A stretch of DNA of 64,000 bases, taken from Rubrivivax sp. (GTDB lineage: Bacteria > Pseudomonadota > Gammaproteobacteria > Burkholderiales > Burkholderiaceae_C). Shown one piece after another: positions 56,988 to 64,000 of the stretch. Within the stretch, counting starts at the first letter, position 1, and each line of letters begins with the position of its first letter. The DNA lies in the NCBI GenBank assembly GCA_027484825.1, contig JAIXSE010000015.1, positions 62,001-126,000 on the forward strand, read 5' to 3'. The notes beneath the pieces are model-generated. The model worked only from the letters and a program-made list of their open reading frames with translations. It was not told the DNA's origin and made no database searches. The translations under genes were made by a program, and so were the position numbers.

Positions 56988-57530
56988 TCAGGGCTTGGCG
57001 GTGAATTCCAGGGCGCCGAGCTCGTGCTCACCCTGCGCTGCGGCTTTTTGCGCCGACTTGATCGGCCAGGTCAGCGGCAGGCGCTGCACTTCGCGGCCGC
57101 CGGCCTCGCGACTGGATTCAACAACGATCTCGTAGTTGCCGGCCGGCAGATTGGCCAGGCTGGGATGGTTGTCCAGGCTGATCACCTGCTCACCGGGGGC
57201 GCGGGTGGCCCCGCTGACGCCGTCGGCCGGCACGGTCAGATTGCGGCCGCCCTGGCGCCACCACTGGCGCATGTCGCGCAGCCATTTGGTGCCGCCGTTG
57301 TTGGCCTTCTTCAGGTCATACCAGACCGCCAGCTGGGCCACGGCCGGACCGGACTCGCCGGCCTTCTCCAGCCAGACCGCCACATAGGGACGGTGATATT
57401 CGGCCACGTTCAGCCGGGGGATTTCGAGCTTGAGCTGCGCAGTGGCGGCCCAGGCGGACGAACCGGCGGCCAGGGTGCCGAGCGCGCCGAGCGCAACGAG
57501 AGAGTGACGGGTGGTGGGATGCATGGTCAT
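56988..57530 (-). CDS. DUF2271 protein with ApbE flavinylation motif
   Basis: The 180-residue protein has a signal peptide (about 1-28, ending AWA) and a beta-rich DUF2271 domain (LKLEIPRLNVAEYHRPYVAV, LAVWYDLKKANNGGTKWLRDM). D103-G-V-S-G-A-T109 fits the ApbE acceptor rule Dxx(S/T)(G/S)A(T/S), so FMN is predicted on T109 (codon 57204-57206). Start ATG 57530; 57524 is an alternative. It lies 138 bases after the PepSY gene. I infer it is the periplasmic redox carrier of the system. Confidence 0.9.
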   Translation of the reverse strand: MTMHPTTRHSLVALGALGTLAAGSSAWAATAQLKLEIPRLNVAEYHRPYVAVWLEKAGESGPAVAQLAVWYDLKKANNGGTKWLRDMRQWWRQGGRNLTVPADGVSGATRAPGEQVISLDNHPSLANLPAGNYEIVVESSREAGGREVQRLPLTWPIKSAQKAAAQGEHELGALEFTAKP

Positions 57531-57668
57531 CGTTCGTGGTGCTGGTTTCAACAGGGGTTGAGGCTTGCAGGAGCCCTGGCGGCGGCTGGGCGGGACTGGA
57601 GTTTGTCGCGGATGGGTGTTGCTGGGGTGTGTGCGGGCGTTTGAGTGTGGGGGCTTGGCGAGCCTGGA

Positions 57669-58403
57669 TCAATGCATGAACAGGAGCGCCAGCAGCGCCG
57701 GAATGAGAAAGCCCAGGCCCACGATCGGCCAGGTGGTGGGCCGGCTCACCGCATGGAACTTCAGGATCAGCAAACCGGTGATCGAGAACAGCAGGCAGGC
57801 CACCGCAAAAAGATCCAGGAACCAGCTCCAGGCCAGACCGGCATGGCGGCCCTTGTGCAGGTCGTTGAGATAGGAGATCCAGCCGCGGTCGGTGTCCTCG
57901 TATTCCACGTCGCCGGTGCCGCGGTCGATGCGCACCCAGGCGTCACCACCGGGGCGGGGCATGGAGAGGTAGATCTCGTCGCGGGACCATTCGGCCTCGC
58001 GGTCGTCGATCTTGCGGCCCAGGGTGGTGCTGAGCCATTCGCGCAGGGGCGCGGGCAGCGACGCTTTGTGGTCCTGGCTGTGGCGGGAGGCGGCGGAAGC
58101 GGACGCAGGCGCGGCAGCCTCAGGATCCAATGTCGCGAGCAGCGTTTGCGGCAACTGCGCCTGGCGGTTCACCACCGTGGGCGTGGATTCGATGCTCGAT
58201 GCATGGTTGAGCGTGATCCCGGTCGCGGCAAACAAGAGCATGCCGATCAGGCACAGGGCTGAGCTGATCCAGTGCCACTGGTGCAGCGTCTTGAGCCAGG
58301 CGGAGCGGGCGCCGGCAGTGCGGGATGGTGGAGGTGCAGGTGCAGGTGCAGGTACTGGTGCGGGCACCGGCGCCACGGTCTCGGAAGGCAGCTCTTGCGG
58401 CAT
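57669..58403 (-). CDS. PepSY-associated transmembrane protein
   Basis: The 244-residue protein has a Pro/Ala-rich N-terminus, a first helix after LHQWHWISSALC (H41, H44), a periplasmic PepSY-like domain with LGRKIDDREAEW and DAWVRIDRGTGDVEYED, and two helices after YLNDLHKGRHAGLAWSWFLD. The paired histidines near both helices fit haem ligation in PepSY_TM redox proteins, but this is inference. Its ATG overlaps the piuC stop by one base (TGATG-type), so translation is coupled. Confidence 0.9.
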   Translation of the reverse strand: MPQELPSETVAPVPAPVPAPAPAPPPSRTAGARSAWLKTLHQWHWISSALCLIGMLLFAATGITLNHASSIESTPTVVNRQAQLPQTLLATLDPEAAAPASASAASRHSQDHKASLPAPLREWLSTTLGRKIDDREAEWSRDEIYLSMPRPGGDAWVRIDRGTGDVEYEDTDRGWISYLNDLHKGRHAGLAWSWFLDLFAVACLLFSITGLLILKFHAVSRPTTWPIVGLGFLIPALLALLFMH

Positions 58404-59083
58404 CAGGTCTCAGCCCAGAGGCGCAGCAGGTTGTGATAGTGGGCCGTCAGCGTGGTGGTCTCGGCGTTGTCACCCAGCGTGGCCCGCAGGCGCTGGATGG
58501 TCTGGTCCAGCTCGAACAGCATGTGGCGCTGCCAGTCCTGGCGGATCATGCTTTGCGTCCAGAAGAAGGAGCACACGCGCGCGCCACGGGTCACCGGCAT
58601 CACCCGGTGCAGACTGGTGCTGGCATAGACCACCATGTCGCCGGCGGGCAGCTTGACCTCATGGGTGCCGTAGGTGTCCACCACCTCGAGTTCCCCGCCG
58701 TCATATTCCTCCGGCTCGCACAGGAACAGCGTGGTGGAGACGTCGCTGCGCAGCGGCTGCGGCGTGCCCTGCTGGCGCATGATGGCCCCGTCCACATGAA
58801 AGCCGTAGTGCTCGCCGCCTTCATAGCGGTTGAACAGCGGGGCCAGCGTGCGCAGCGGCAAGGCTGCCGACAGGAACAGCGGATGGCGCGACAGCACCTG
58901 CTGGATGTGCTGGCCGATCTCCAGCGCCGCCGGATGGTCCACCGGCAGTTGCCGGTTCTGCTTGACCCGAGCGCCCTGCTCGCCGACGGTGGCGCGTCCA
59001 TCGGTCCAGTCGGCGGCGTCCAGCAGACGGCGCATCTCACGCACGTCCTGTTTGCTGAGCACTTCGGGAATATGAAGAAGCAT
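58403..59083 (-). CDS. piuC: Fe(II)/2-oxoglutarate-dependent dioxygenase, PiuC type
   Basis: The 226-residue PKHD-type hydroxylase has the facial triad H96-x-D98 ([11 protein letters not shown]), the distal His in [12 protein letters not shown] and the 2-oxoglutarate arginine in [11 protein letters not shown]. PiuC genes lie beside siderophore receptor genes (PiuA/Fiu) in pseudomonads and relatives and are iron regulated; the substrate is unknown. It is the second gene of the operon, 83 bases after the receptor. Confidence 0.95.
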   Translation of the reverse strand: MLLHIPEVLSKQDVREMRRLLDAADWTDGRATVGEQGARVKQNRQLPVDHPAALEIGQHIQQVLSRHPLFLSAALPLRTLAPLFNRYEGGEHYGFHVDGAIMRQQGTPQPLRSDVSTTLFLCEPEEYDGGELEVVDTYGTHEVKLPAGDMVVYASTSLHRVMPVTRGARVCSFFWTQSMIRQDWQRHMLFELDQTIQRLRATLGDNAETTTLTAHYHNLLRLWAET

Positions 59084-59107
59084 GTCGATCTCGGTCTTGA
59101 ATGGGCC

Positions 59108-59148
59108 GCAGGCCCGCCCGCCCCTGCAGCGGGGCGGAACGGGCCTGC
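59108..59148 (-). terminator. Large hairpin between the receptor and piuC
   Basis: GCAGGCCCG pairs with CGGGCCTGC, and inside CCGCCCC pairs with GGGGCGG. There is no T run, so it may stabilise or partly terminate the receptor mRNA and lower expression of the downstream genes. Confidence 0.55.
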
Positions 59149-59166
59149 AACCCTACACCATGCGGA

Positions 59167-61422
59167 TCAGAAACCGACGTTGGCCGTCAGCATCGCGGTG
59201 CGGGGGGCACCAAGGCCCAGTCGCCCGCCGCCGTTGTTCAGCGAGCTCATGTATTGCCTGTCGAACAGATTGGTGACGTTCAGCTGCAGGTTCACGTTCT
59301 TGTTGACGCGATAAGCGGCCATGGCGTTGACCACGGTGTAGGCCGGGAGTTCGGCCAGACCGGTGCTGGGCGCAGCGGCCACGGTGATCACCCGCTTTTG
59401 CTCAGCGGTGTGGCTGACGCCGCCGCCAAGCGTGAAGTCACCCCACTGGTAGGACGTCCACAGCGTGGCGGACCACTTCGGCGACCAACGCACACCGTCG
59501 GTGACGGTCTGAACGCCGGTGGTGGTGCTGACGCTGCGCTGATTGATCTGCTTGGTGTTCATCGTCTGCACACCGGCGGTGATCTGCCAGAAGTTGGTCA
59601 GTTGCCCCACCGCAGCCAGCTCGATGCCTTGCACCCGGGTCTTGCCGCCTTGCGTCGCGACATTGGTCACCGAATCCACGCTGACCTGGCCGTCGTTCTC
59701 ACTGCGATACAGCGCGGCCGTCAGGTTCAGGCGCTTGTTCAGCAGGTCCCACTTGGTGCCGAGTTCATAGTTCTTGGCTTCCTGCGGGTCAGAGGCCGTG
59801 GCGTTCTGGCCAGTGGCGGCCAGCGTGAAGTTGCTGCCGCCCGGGGGCAGGATGGAGTTCGCGGCAGCCGCGTAGACCGTGCCGTTGTCGGCCAGCTTGT
59901 ACAGCAGCGCGGTGTTCCAGCTGGTCACCCACTTGCCAGCGCTGAAGGCGGCGGTCGCCGTCGAATACTTGCTGGTGTAGTGGTCCGTGCGCAGGCCCAG
60001 CGTGAGCTTCAGTGCCTCGGTCAGCGAAACCGTGTCCAACGCGTAGACGGCCTGGGTGGTCGTGCTGCCCGAAGTGTCACCCGCCGGGTTGCGGACCGAA
60101 CCGCCCAGGTCCACGTACGGATTCGGGTTGTACAAATTGGCAGCGGGCGCTGCGGTGGAGGTGAACGCCTTGTTGTCCTGGCTTTCGTAGGTCAGCTCAA
60201 CGCCGGTGGCCAGATCGTGCTTCATGCCGGCCACGGCGAAGCTGGTCGTGAGGCTGGTCTGGTTGGTCAGGATCTCGTTGGTCTGGTTGATGTGCTGACG
60301 CGAGCGGCTGATGGTCCAGGTGCTCGGATCCGACGGGGTGACCGCGGTGATGTTGATGACGCCGGTCACCATCCGATCCATGTAGGTCCGACCGTAGCGC
60401 GCAATGTTGCGCACGGTGGTGCCACCGCCCAGGTCCATCTCCAGCTTCGTGGTGACCATGTCGGCCTTCACGTCCTCGTAGTCGTGGACGCTGCCGTAGA
60501 AATTGCTGGTGTCCACCTTCTTGGCGGACAGCAGCGCATCGCGGGCTGCGCCGGTGACCGTCGCTGCCAAGGTGTAGCCCGGCCAGCCGATGGAGGGGAT
60601 GCCGCCGTCCGGCACGTTGTTCTGGCGGATGTGCTGCGAGTAGACGTAGAAGCGGGTGGGCGTGCCCAAGCCGAAGGCCACCGACGGGGCCAGGGCGTAG
60701 GTCTTCTTCTTCACGATGTCGCGCCCCGGCACGCCGGAGTCATCCCACACACCGTTCAGGCGCACGGCCGTGCCTTCGGACAGCTTCTGGTTCACGTCCA
60801 CGGACGCGCGCTTGCGATCGGCGGTGCCAACGGTGGCCGAGCCCTCAATGAAGGAATCGGCTTGCGGCAGCTTGGTGATCAGGTTGATGTAGCCGGCGCT
60901 GGCGGCGCGGCCGGTGTCGGCACCGGCGGGACCCTTCACCACTTCGATCTGCTCGACGTTGAAGACGTCACGCGTCACCGCACCCAGGTCGCGGATGCCA
61001 TCCACGAAGGTGGAGGTGCTGGCGGAGAAGCCACGCATCTGGAAGGTGTCACCGGCCGAGGTGCTGCCGTTTTCGCCCAGCTGCATGGTGATGCCGGGGG
61101 TGTTCTGCAGCGCGTCCATCAGCGACACGGCACCCTGCTCGCGCAGCACTTCCTTGCGGATCACCTGGATGGTCTTGGGCGTTTCCAGCAGCGGCTGGGT
61201 CAGCTTGGACGAGGCGCTCTTGTCCACCTTGTAATCGGAGGTGGCCGTGCCGTCCACGCGGACGGTGGGCAGGAAAGTGGAGCTGCTGGTGGACGGGGTC
61301 GTTTCAGCCGCAGCGGGGGCCGGGGCCGGGTCGGCCTGGGCCACCATCGGGAGAGCGAAGGAAGCGGCCAGTGCAGCCAGCGGTGCCACCGCATGCTTGC
61401 GGCTCTTGATGTACGTAGCCAT
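59167..61422 (-). CDS. TonB-dependent siderophore receptor (Fiu/PiuA-like)
   Basis: The 751-residue protein has a signal peptide (cleavage after AQA, residue 30), a TonB box region (LPTVRVDGT), a siderophore-receptor plug (LLETPKTIQVIRKEVLREQG, SLMDALQNTPGITMQLGENG, FQMRGFSASTSTFVDGIRD, VEVVKGPAGADTGRAASAGYINLITK) and a barrel ending TAMLTANVGF. The sequence pattern and the piuC neighbour point to catecholate siderophores. First gene of the operon, with a Fur box about 160 bases upstream. Confidence 0.95.
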   Translation of the reverse strand: MATYIKSRKHAVAPLAALAASFALPMVAQADPAPAPAAAETTPSTSSSTFLPTVRVDGTATSDYKVDKSASSKLTQPLLETPKTIQVIRKEVLREQGAVSLMDALQNTPGITMQLGENGSTSAGDTFQMRGFSASTSTFVDGIRDLGAVTRDVFNVEQIEVVKGPAGADTGRAASAGYINLITKLPQADSFIEGSATVGTADRKRASVDVNQKLSEGTAVRLNGVWDDSGVPGRDIVKKKTYALAPSVAFGLGTPTRFYVYSQHIRQNNVPDGGIPSIGWPGYTLAATVTGAARDALLSAKKVDTSNFYGSVHDYEDVKADMVTTKLEMDLGGGTTVRNIARYGRTYMDRMVTGVINITAVTPSDPSTWTISRSRQHINQTNEILTNQTSLTTSFAVAGMKHDLATGVELTYESQDNKAFTSTAAPAANLYNPNPYVDLGGSVRNPAGDTSGSTTTQAVYALDTVSLTEALKLTLGLRTDHYTSKYSTATAAFSAGKWVTSWNTALLYKLADNGTVYAAAANSILPPGGSNFTLAATGQNATASDPQEAKNYELGTKWDLLNKRLNLTAALYRSENDGQVSVDSVTNVATQGGKTRVQGIELAAVGQLTNFWQITAGVQTMNTKQINQRSVSTTTGVQTVTDGVRWSPKWSATLWTSYQWGDFTLGGGVSHTAEQKRVITVAAAPSTGLAELPAYTVVNAMAAYRVNKNVNLQLNVTNLFDRQYMSSLNNGGGRLGLGAPRTAMLTANVGF

Positions 61423-61582
61423 GAAGGAAGAGCTCCGAAATCTTGTCGAAATTTGTCAATGGGCTCTGCTGGCTGCGTGCGGTGGCGGGCATCGGCGCTC
61501 GACTGCGCACCTGATGCAGCGCCCCTCCCTGTCCACGACTGGCTGGCGGCAACTCGTTTCCGTTGCCGGACCCGAAGCCGCA

Positions 61583-61601
61583 GATGCTAATTATTCGCAT
61601 T
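61583..61601 (-). promoter_or_regulatory. Fur box
   Basis: On the minus strand ATGCGAATAATTAGCAT (61600-61584) matches ATGAGAATAATTCTCAT, the betaproteobacterial form of the Fur site, at 14 of 17 positions. The site would repress the receptor and the genes behind it when iron is plentiful. Confidence 0.7.
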
Positions 61602-61689
61602 TGGCGGGTCAAAGCCTTCTTGCAGACATTGGCATCGGTTCGTGGTGGGCACACCACGGAATCAATCAGAAACACGCTGCAAAAGCGCA

Positions 61690-61712
61690 ACGGGCACCGC
61701 GTGGGTGCCCGT
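61690..61712 (-). terminator. Hairpin after the TerC gene
   Basis: ACGGGCACC-GCGTG-GGTGCCCGT is a perfect 9-bp stem about 86 bases past the TerC stop. The following minus-strand bases (TGCGCTTTTGC) are only partly T-rich. Confidence 0.65.
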
Positions 61713-61797
61713 CGGGTGGTGCGGCTCGAAGCCGCGACCGGTGAGGGTGTCTGGGGCGCTGGCCCGGCAGCGCCGGGCTTGGATGCGCCTTGTTCGA

Positions 61798-62778
61798 TCA
61801 GCCCTTCGAATCGACCGGCTCAGCGGCCTTCAGCTTGGGCGCCGTGCGCACACTCATGATCATGGTCACCGCCAGGATGCCGATCACCACGCCCAGCGAC
61901 ACCAGCACCGGAATCGGGAAGACATCGATCAGGATCATCTTCGTGCCGATGAACACCAGCACCAGCGCCAGACCGTAGCTGAGCAGATGGAACTTGGAAG
62001 CCATCGCCGACAGCAGGAAGTACATCGCACGCAGACCCAGGATGGCGAAGATGTTGGACGTCAGCACGATGAACGGGTCGGACGTGATGGCGAAGATGGC
62101 CGGGATCGAGTCCACCGCAAAGATCACGTCGGTCATGCCCACCAGTGCGATCACCAGCAGCATCGGCGTGGCAATGCGCTTGCCGTTTTCAACGGTGAAG
62201 AACTTCTCACCGTCGAACTGCTTGCTCACCGGCATGATCTTGCGCAGCAGCTTCAGGGCCGGATTGCTTTCCAGATCCGGTTCCTGACCCGCGGCCCACC
62301 ACATCTTGATGCCGGTGACCAGCAGGAACACGCCGAACAGATACAGCACCCAGTGGAACTTGGCGATCAGCAGGCCGCCGACCAGGATCATCACCGTCCG
62401 CAGCACGATGGCGCCGATGATGCCGATCATCAGCACCCGCTTCTGGAAGGCGCTGGGCACCGCGAAGTAGGTGAAGATCATCAGGAAGACAAAGATGTTG
62501 TCGACCGCCAGGGATTTCTCGATGAGATACCCGGTGATGAACTCCAGCGCCTTGGTATTGGCCAGCTCGGTGCTGCCAGTGCCGTCCCGCACCGCCCACC
62601 ACAGCAGGCCCATGAAGGCCACGCTCAGGGCCACCCAGACAATGGACCAATTCACCGCTTCCTTGACGGTGACGTCATGCGCGCCCTGTTTGCGCAACAC
62701 GACAAAGTCCAGGATGAGCGCCAGCACCACAATGCCGACGAACACCGCCCACAACCAAACCGGCACGATCGTGCTCAT
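61798..62778 (-). CDS. TerC/Alx-family membrane protein, probable manganese exporter
   Basis: The 326-residue protein has seven to nine membrane helices with the family motifs EKSLAVDNIFVFLMIF and VGMTDVIFAVDSIPAIFAIT, in which acidic residues line the transport path. E. coli Alx, of this family, exports Mn(II) and is controlled by a yybP-ykoY riboswitch. AAGGGG lies six bases before ATG 62778, which decides the start. A yybP-ykoY-like RNA element is present upstream here too. Confidence 0.93.
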   Translation of the reverse strand: MSTIVPVWLWAVFVGIVVLALILDFVVLRKQGAHDVTVKEAVNWSIVWVALSVAFMGLLWWAVRDGTGSTELANTKALEFITGYLIEKSLAVDNIFVFLMIFTYFAVPSAFQKRVLMIGIIGAIVLRTVMILVGGLLIAKFHWVLYLFGVFLLVTGIKMWWAAGQEPDLESNPALKLLRKIMPVSKQFDGEKFFTVENGKRIATPMLLVIALVGMTDVIFAVDSIPAIFAITSDPFIVLTSNIFAILGLRAMYFLLSAMASKFHLLSYGLALVLVFIGTKMILIDVFPIPVLVSLGVVIGILAVTMIMSVRTAPKLKAAEPVDSKG

Positions 62779-62867
62779 GAAGTCCCCTTGCAAGCAGAGC
62801 GCCATGATGATGGACCGCCCTGTGTGACACCAGTGCCTGTCCCCGCTCGGAGCACAGGCGCCTACCG

Positions 62868-62994
62868 CCGAAAGGTCTTGCAAGGCTGGCAACGGGACTG
62901 AGGTGTCCCTGCCAGGTGCAGCGTCCGGCTGTCCGAGGACAACGTATTGACGAATCGCTGCCGCGGCAGAACCGCGTGGCTACTCCCCTTTCGG
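62868..62994 (-). promoter_or_regulatory. yybP-ykoY (manganese) riboswitch in the TerC leader
   Basis: On the minus strand CCGAAAGG (62994-62987) begins the element, running directly into the hallmark GGGGAGTAGC. It closes with CCTTTCGG (62875-62868), giving an 8-bp P1 stem around 111 bases. GCAAGACC before the closing strand also fits the family. A following hairpin (GCCTGT/ACAGGC near 62860-62835) may be the expression platform. Mn(II) binding would turn on the exporter. Confidence 0.85.
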
Positions 62995-63070
62995 AAGTTC
63001 GGATTATGCGGATGGGTGCTCAGATTTCAATTCGGTTTTTTCTACGCTCAGGTCCCGGTATGCTGACGGT

Positions 63071-63427
63071 ATGAAGACCTTGATCCGTTGGTTGCTGCTG
63101 GCCGGCGCCCTGCTGCTGGTGGCTCATCTGTATCCCGGCGTCCAGGTGACGAGCTTCACCACCGCGCTGATTGCGGCGCTGGTGCTGGGCCTGTTCAACA
63201 CGCTGCTGCGGCCGGTGCTAGTGCTGCTGACGCTGCCGGTGACGCTGCTGACGCTGGGCCTGTTCCTGTTCGTGATCAACGCCTTGCTGTTCTGGGCGAC
63301 GGCTTCGGTGCTCGACGGGTTCACCGTGACGGGCTTTCCGGCGGCCCTGGTCGGTTCGCTGATCTACAGTCTGTGCGGGATGGCGATCGACGTGCTGATG
63401 GAGCGGCTGTTTCCGGACAGCGAGTGA
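63071..63427 (+). CDS. Phage-holin-4-family membrane protein (YvlD-like)
   Basis: The 118-residue protein has four membrane helices (about 5-22, 30-50, 57-78, 86-108) with LFNTLLRPVLVLLTLPVTLLTLGLFLFVINALLFW, the pattern of the DUF360/Phage_holin_4_2 family. Despite the name these are chromosomal membrane proteins of unknown function and no phage genes are near. It is divergent from the TerC gene; the leader between them is 292 bases. Confidence 0.9.
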   Translation: MKTLIRWLLLAGALLLVAHLYPGVQVTSFTTALIAALVLGLFNTLLRPVLVLLTLPVTLLTLGLFLFVINALLFWATASVLDGFTVTGFPAALVGSLIYSLCGMAIDVLMERLFPDSE

Positions 63428-63471
63428 CATCAACCGGATAAGCCATTCGGGAGTGAGCTCCCGCCGACACA

Positions 63472-63513
63472 AAGGGCCTGCAGCGCAGACGCTGGCAGGC
63501 CCTTGTTCTTGCT
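63472..63513 (+). terminator. Intrinsic terminator
   Basis: AAGGGCCTGC pairs with GCAGGCCCTT, with an inner AGCG/CGCT stem, followed by TGTTCTTGCTT. It ends the holin-like gene; the AAA on the other side gives some minus-strand activity as well. Confidence 0.85.
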
Positions 63514-63585
63514 TGGCCGAAACATCAGGGGCGGCAGGGACCTGAGCGGTCTCAGAGCCTCGCCAGCCTCAGCACTGACAAGCGC

Positions 63586-64000
63586 TCATTGCTCGGCGCC
63601 TGGCGGCACCCCGCGGGGATACATCTCCGCCAGCATCTGACGTCGCTCATACAGCAGCGTCCGCAGGCGTGCATCAATGACCGAGGCTTCGATCTGATCC
63701 GAATCCCGGCCACGCGACAGCCGCGACGCGGAACGCAGCCGATCAATCGCCCCCACGATGTCGCCCATGGCGGCGCGCGCCTCTCCCTGCGCCCGCACCG
63801 ACCGCAGCGGCTGGTCGAGCTGCTGCCACAGCGGCGCGATCTCCTGCCAGCCCAGCGCATCGTTGCCGTTCAGGCTGAGCCAGGTCTGCAGTGAATCCGC
63901 CGCGGCGCGCTTGATCTCCGGCCGTTCGTCGGCCTTGGCCAGCTCAGCCTTCATCATCACCATCGGGCGGGACCGTTCGTCCTTCAACGCCTCCAGCGCC
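63586..64000 (-). CDS. Probable M48-family metalloprotease, C-terminal end only
   Basis: The minus strand is open to the window edge; about 138 residues are visible. The sequence reads RPMVMMKAELAKAD, AADSLQTWLSLNGNDALGWQEIAPLWQQ, LRSVRAQGEARAAMGDIVGAIDRLRSA and ends ARLRTLLYERRQMLAEMYP. This fits the TPR-bearing C-terminus of BepA-like periplasmic proteases, which assemble or degrade outer-membrane proteins, but the HExxH catalytic part is outside. The call rests on the TPR pattern only. Confidence 0.6.
   Translation of the reverse strand, partial: ALEALKDERSRPMVMMKAELAKADERPEIKRAAADSLQTWLSLNGNDALGWQEIAPLWQQLDQPLRSVRAQGEARAAMGDIVGAIDRLRSASRLSRGRDSDQIEASVIDARLRTLLYERRQMLAEMYPRGVPPGAEQ

Larger units (their letters stand above)
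61423..61797. other. Regulatory region of the iron operon
   Basis: The 375 bases hold the Fur box at 61583-61601 and, farther on, the TerC terminator hairpin. No protein gene is supported. Confidence 0.6.

Noticed and set aside
63071-63427. Prophage remnant suggested by the holin family name
   Set aside because: The family is mostly chromosomal, the gene is single, and no integrase, endolysin or structural gene is near.

Overview
The window is about 64 kb of high-GC, gene-dense bacterial chromosome. Gene content (lptA-lptB-rpoN, malate synthase G, split pntA, an H1/SWIB protein, an MHFG-type PEP-CTERM protein, a DUF3772 MscS channel) suggests a betaproteobacterium of the order Burkholderiales, perhaps near Roseateles/Mitsuaria. 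The taxonomic call is inference from gene families, not from a marker search. There is no rRNA, tRNA, CRISPR array, insertion sequence or prophage that I can support.

Layout. 1-8.6 kb: three tandem, separately terminated TonB-dependent receptors on the minus strand, the first cut by the window edge. 8.8-12.9 kb: glcB, a divergent LysR regulator with a DUF2214 membrane protein, and psiF. 13-17.7 kb: a Ser/Thr kinase fused to a cyclic-nucleotide-binding-type domain, then divergent argS-SPOR-dsbA. 17.9-22.2 kb: lptA-lptB-rpoN and an RNA methyltransferase. 22.3-26.6 kb: a ParD/ParE-type toxin-antitoxin pair, rsmE, an FMN reductase, a hypothetical gene and fadD. 26.8-31.7 kb: a pnt transhydrogenase operon with a histidine kinase 6 bp behind pntB. 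32-38.3 kb: a DDRR-repeat secreted protein, a NUDIX hydrolase, a REC-GAF protein, mnmA, a two-component pair and a CAP-domain protein. 38.4-43.5 kb: small genes, an XRE regulator with a large palindromic operator, ssb, a GAF-GGDEF cyclase and recQ. 43.5-47.7 kb: an MscS-type channel flanked by two paralogous microproteins carrying repeated VYITG(x)R motifs, plus a third small membrane protein. 48-53.1 kb: uvrA, an MHFG PEP-CTERM protein overlapping its end, a CheY-like protein and an H1-SWIB protein. 53.3-61.6 kb: a seven-gene iron/flavin operon. 61.8-64 kb: a TerC-family exporter behind a yybP-ykoY (manganese) riboswitch, a holin-like membrane protein, and the end of a probable M48 protease.

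The most interesting unit is the 53.3-61.6 kb minus-strand operon: siderophore receptor, PiuC-type dioxygenase, PepSY membrane protein, DUF2271, DUF4198, ApbE flavin transferase and a membrane-anchored flavodoxin/NADPH reductase, behind a good Fur box. The DUF2271 protein carries DGVSGAT, a textbook ApbE flavinylation motif. I therefore propose a system that carries NADPH electrons across the inner membrane to a covalently flavinylated periplasmic protein that reduces imported ferric-siderophore. The VYITG microprotein pair, with a shared upstream block, is the second candidate for something undescribed.

Many long open frames lie antisense to the real genes because of the GC-rich codon usage. 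They were left out.
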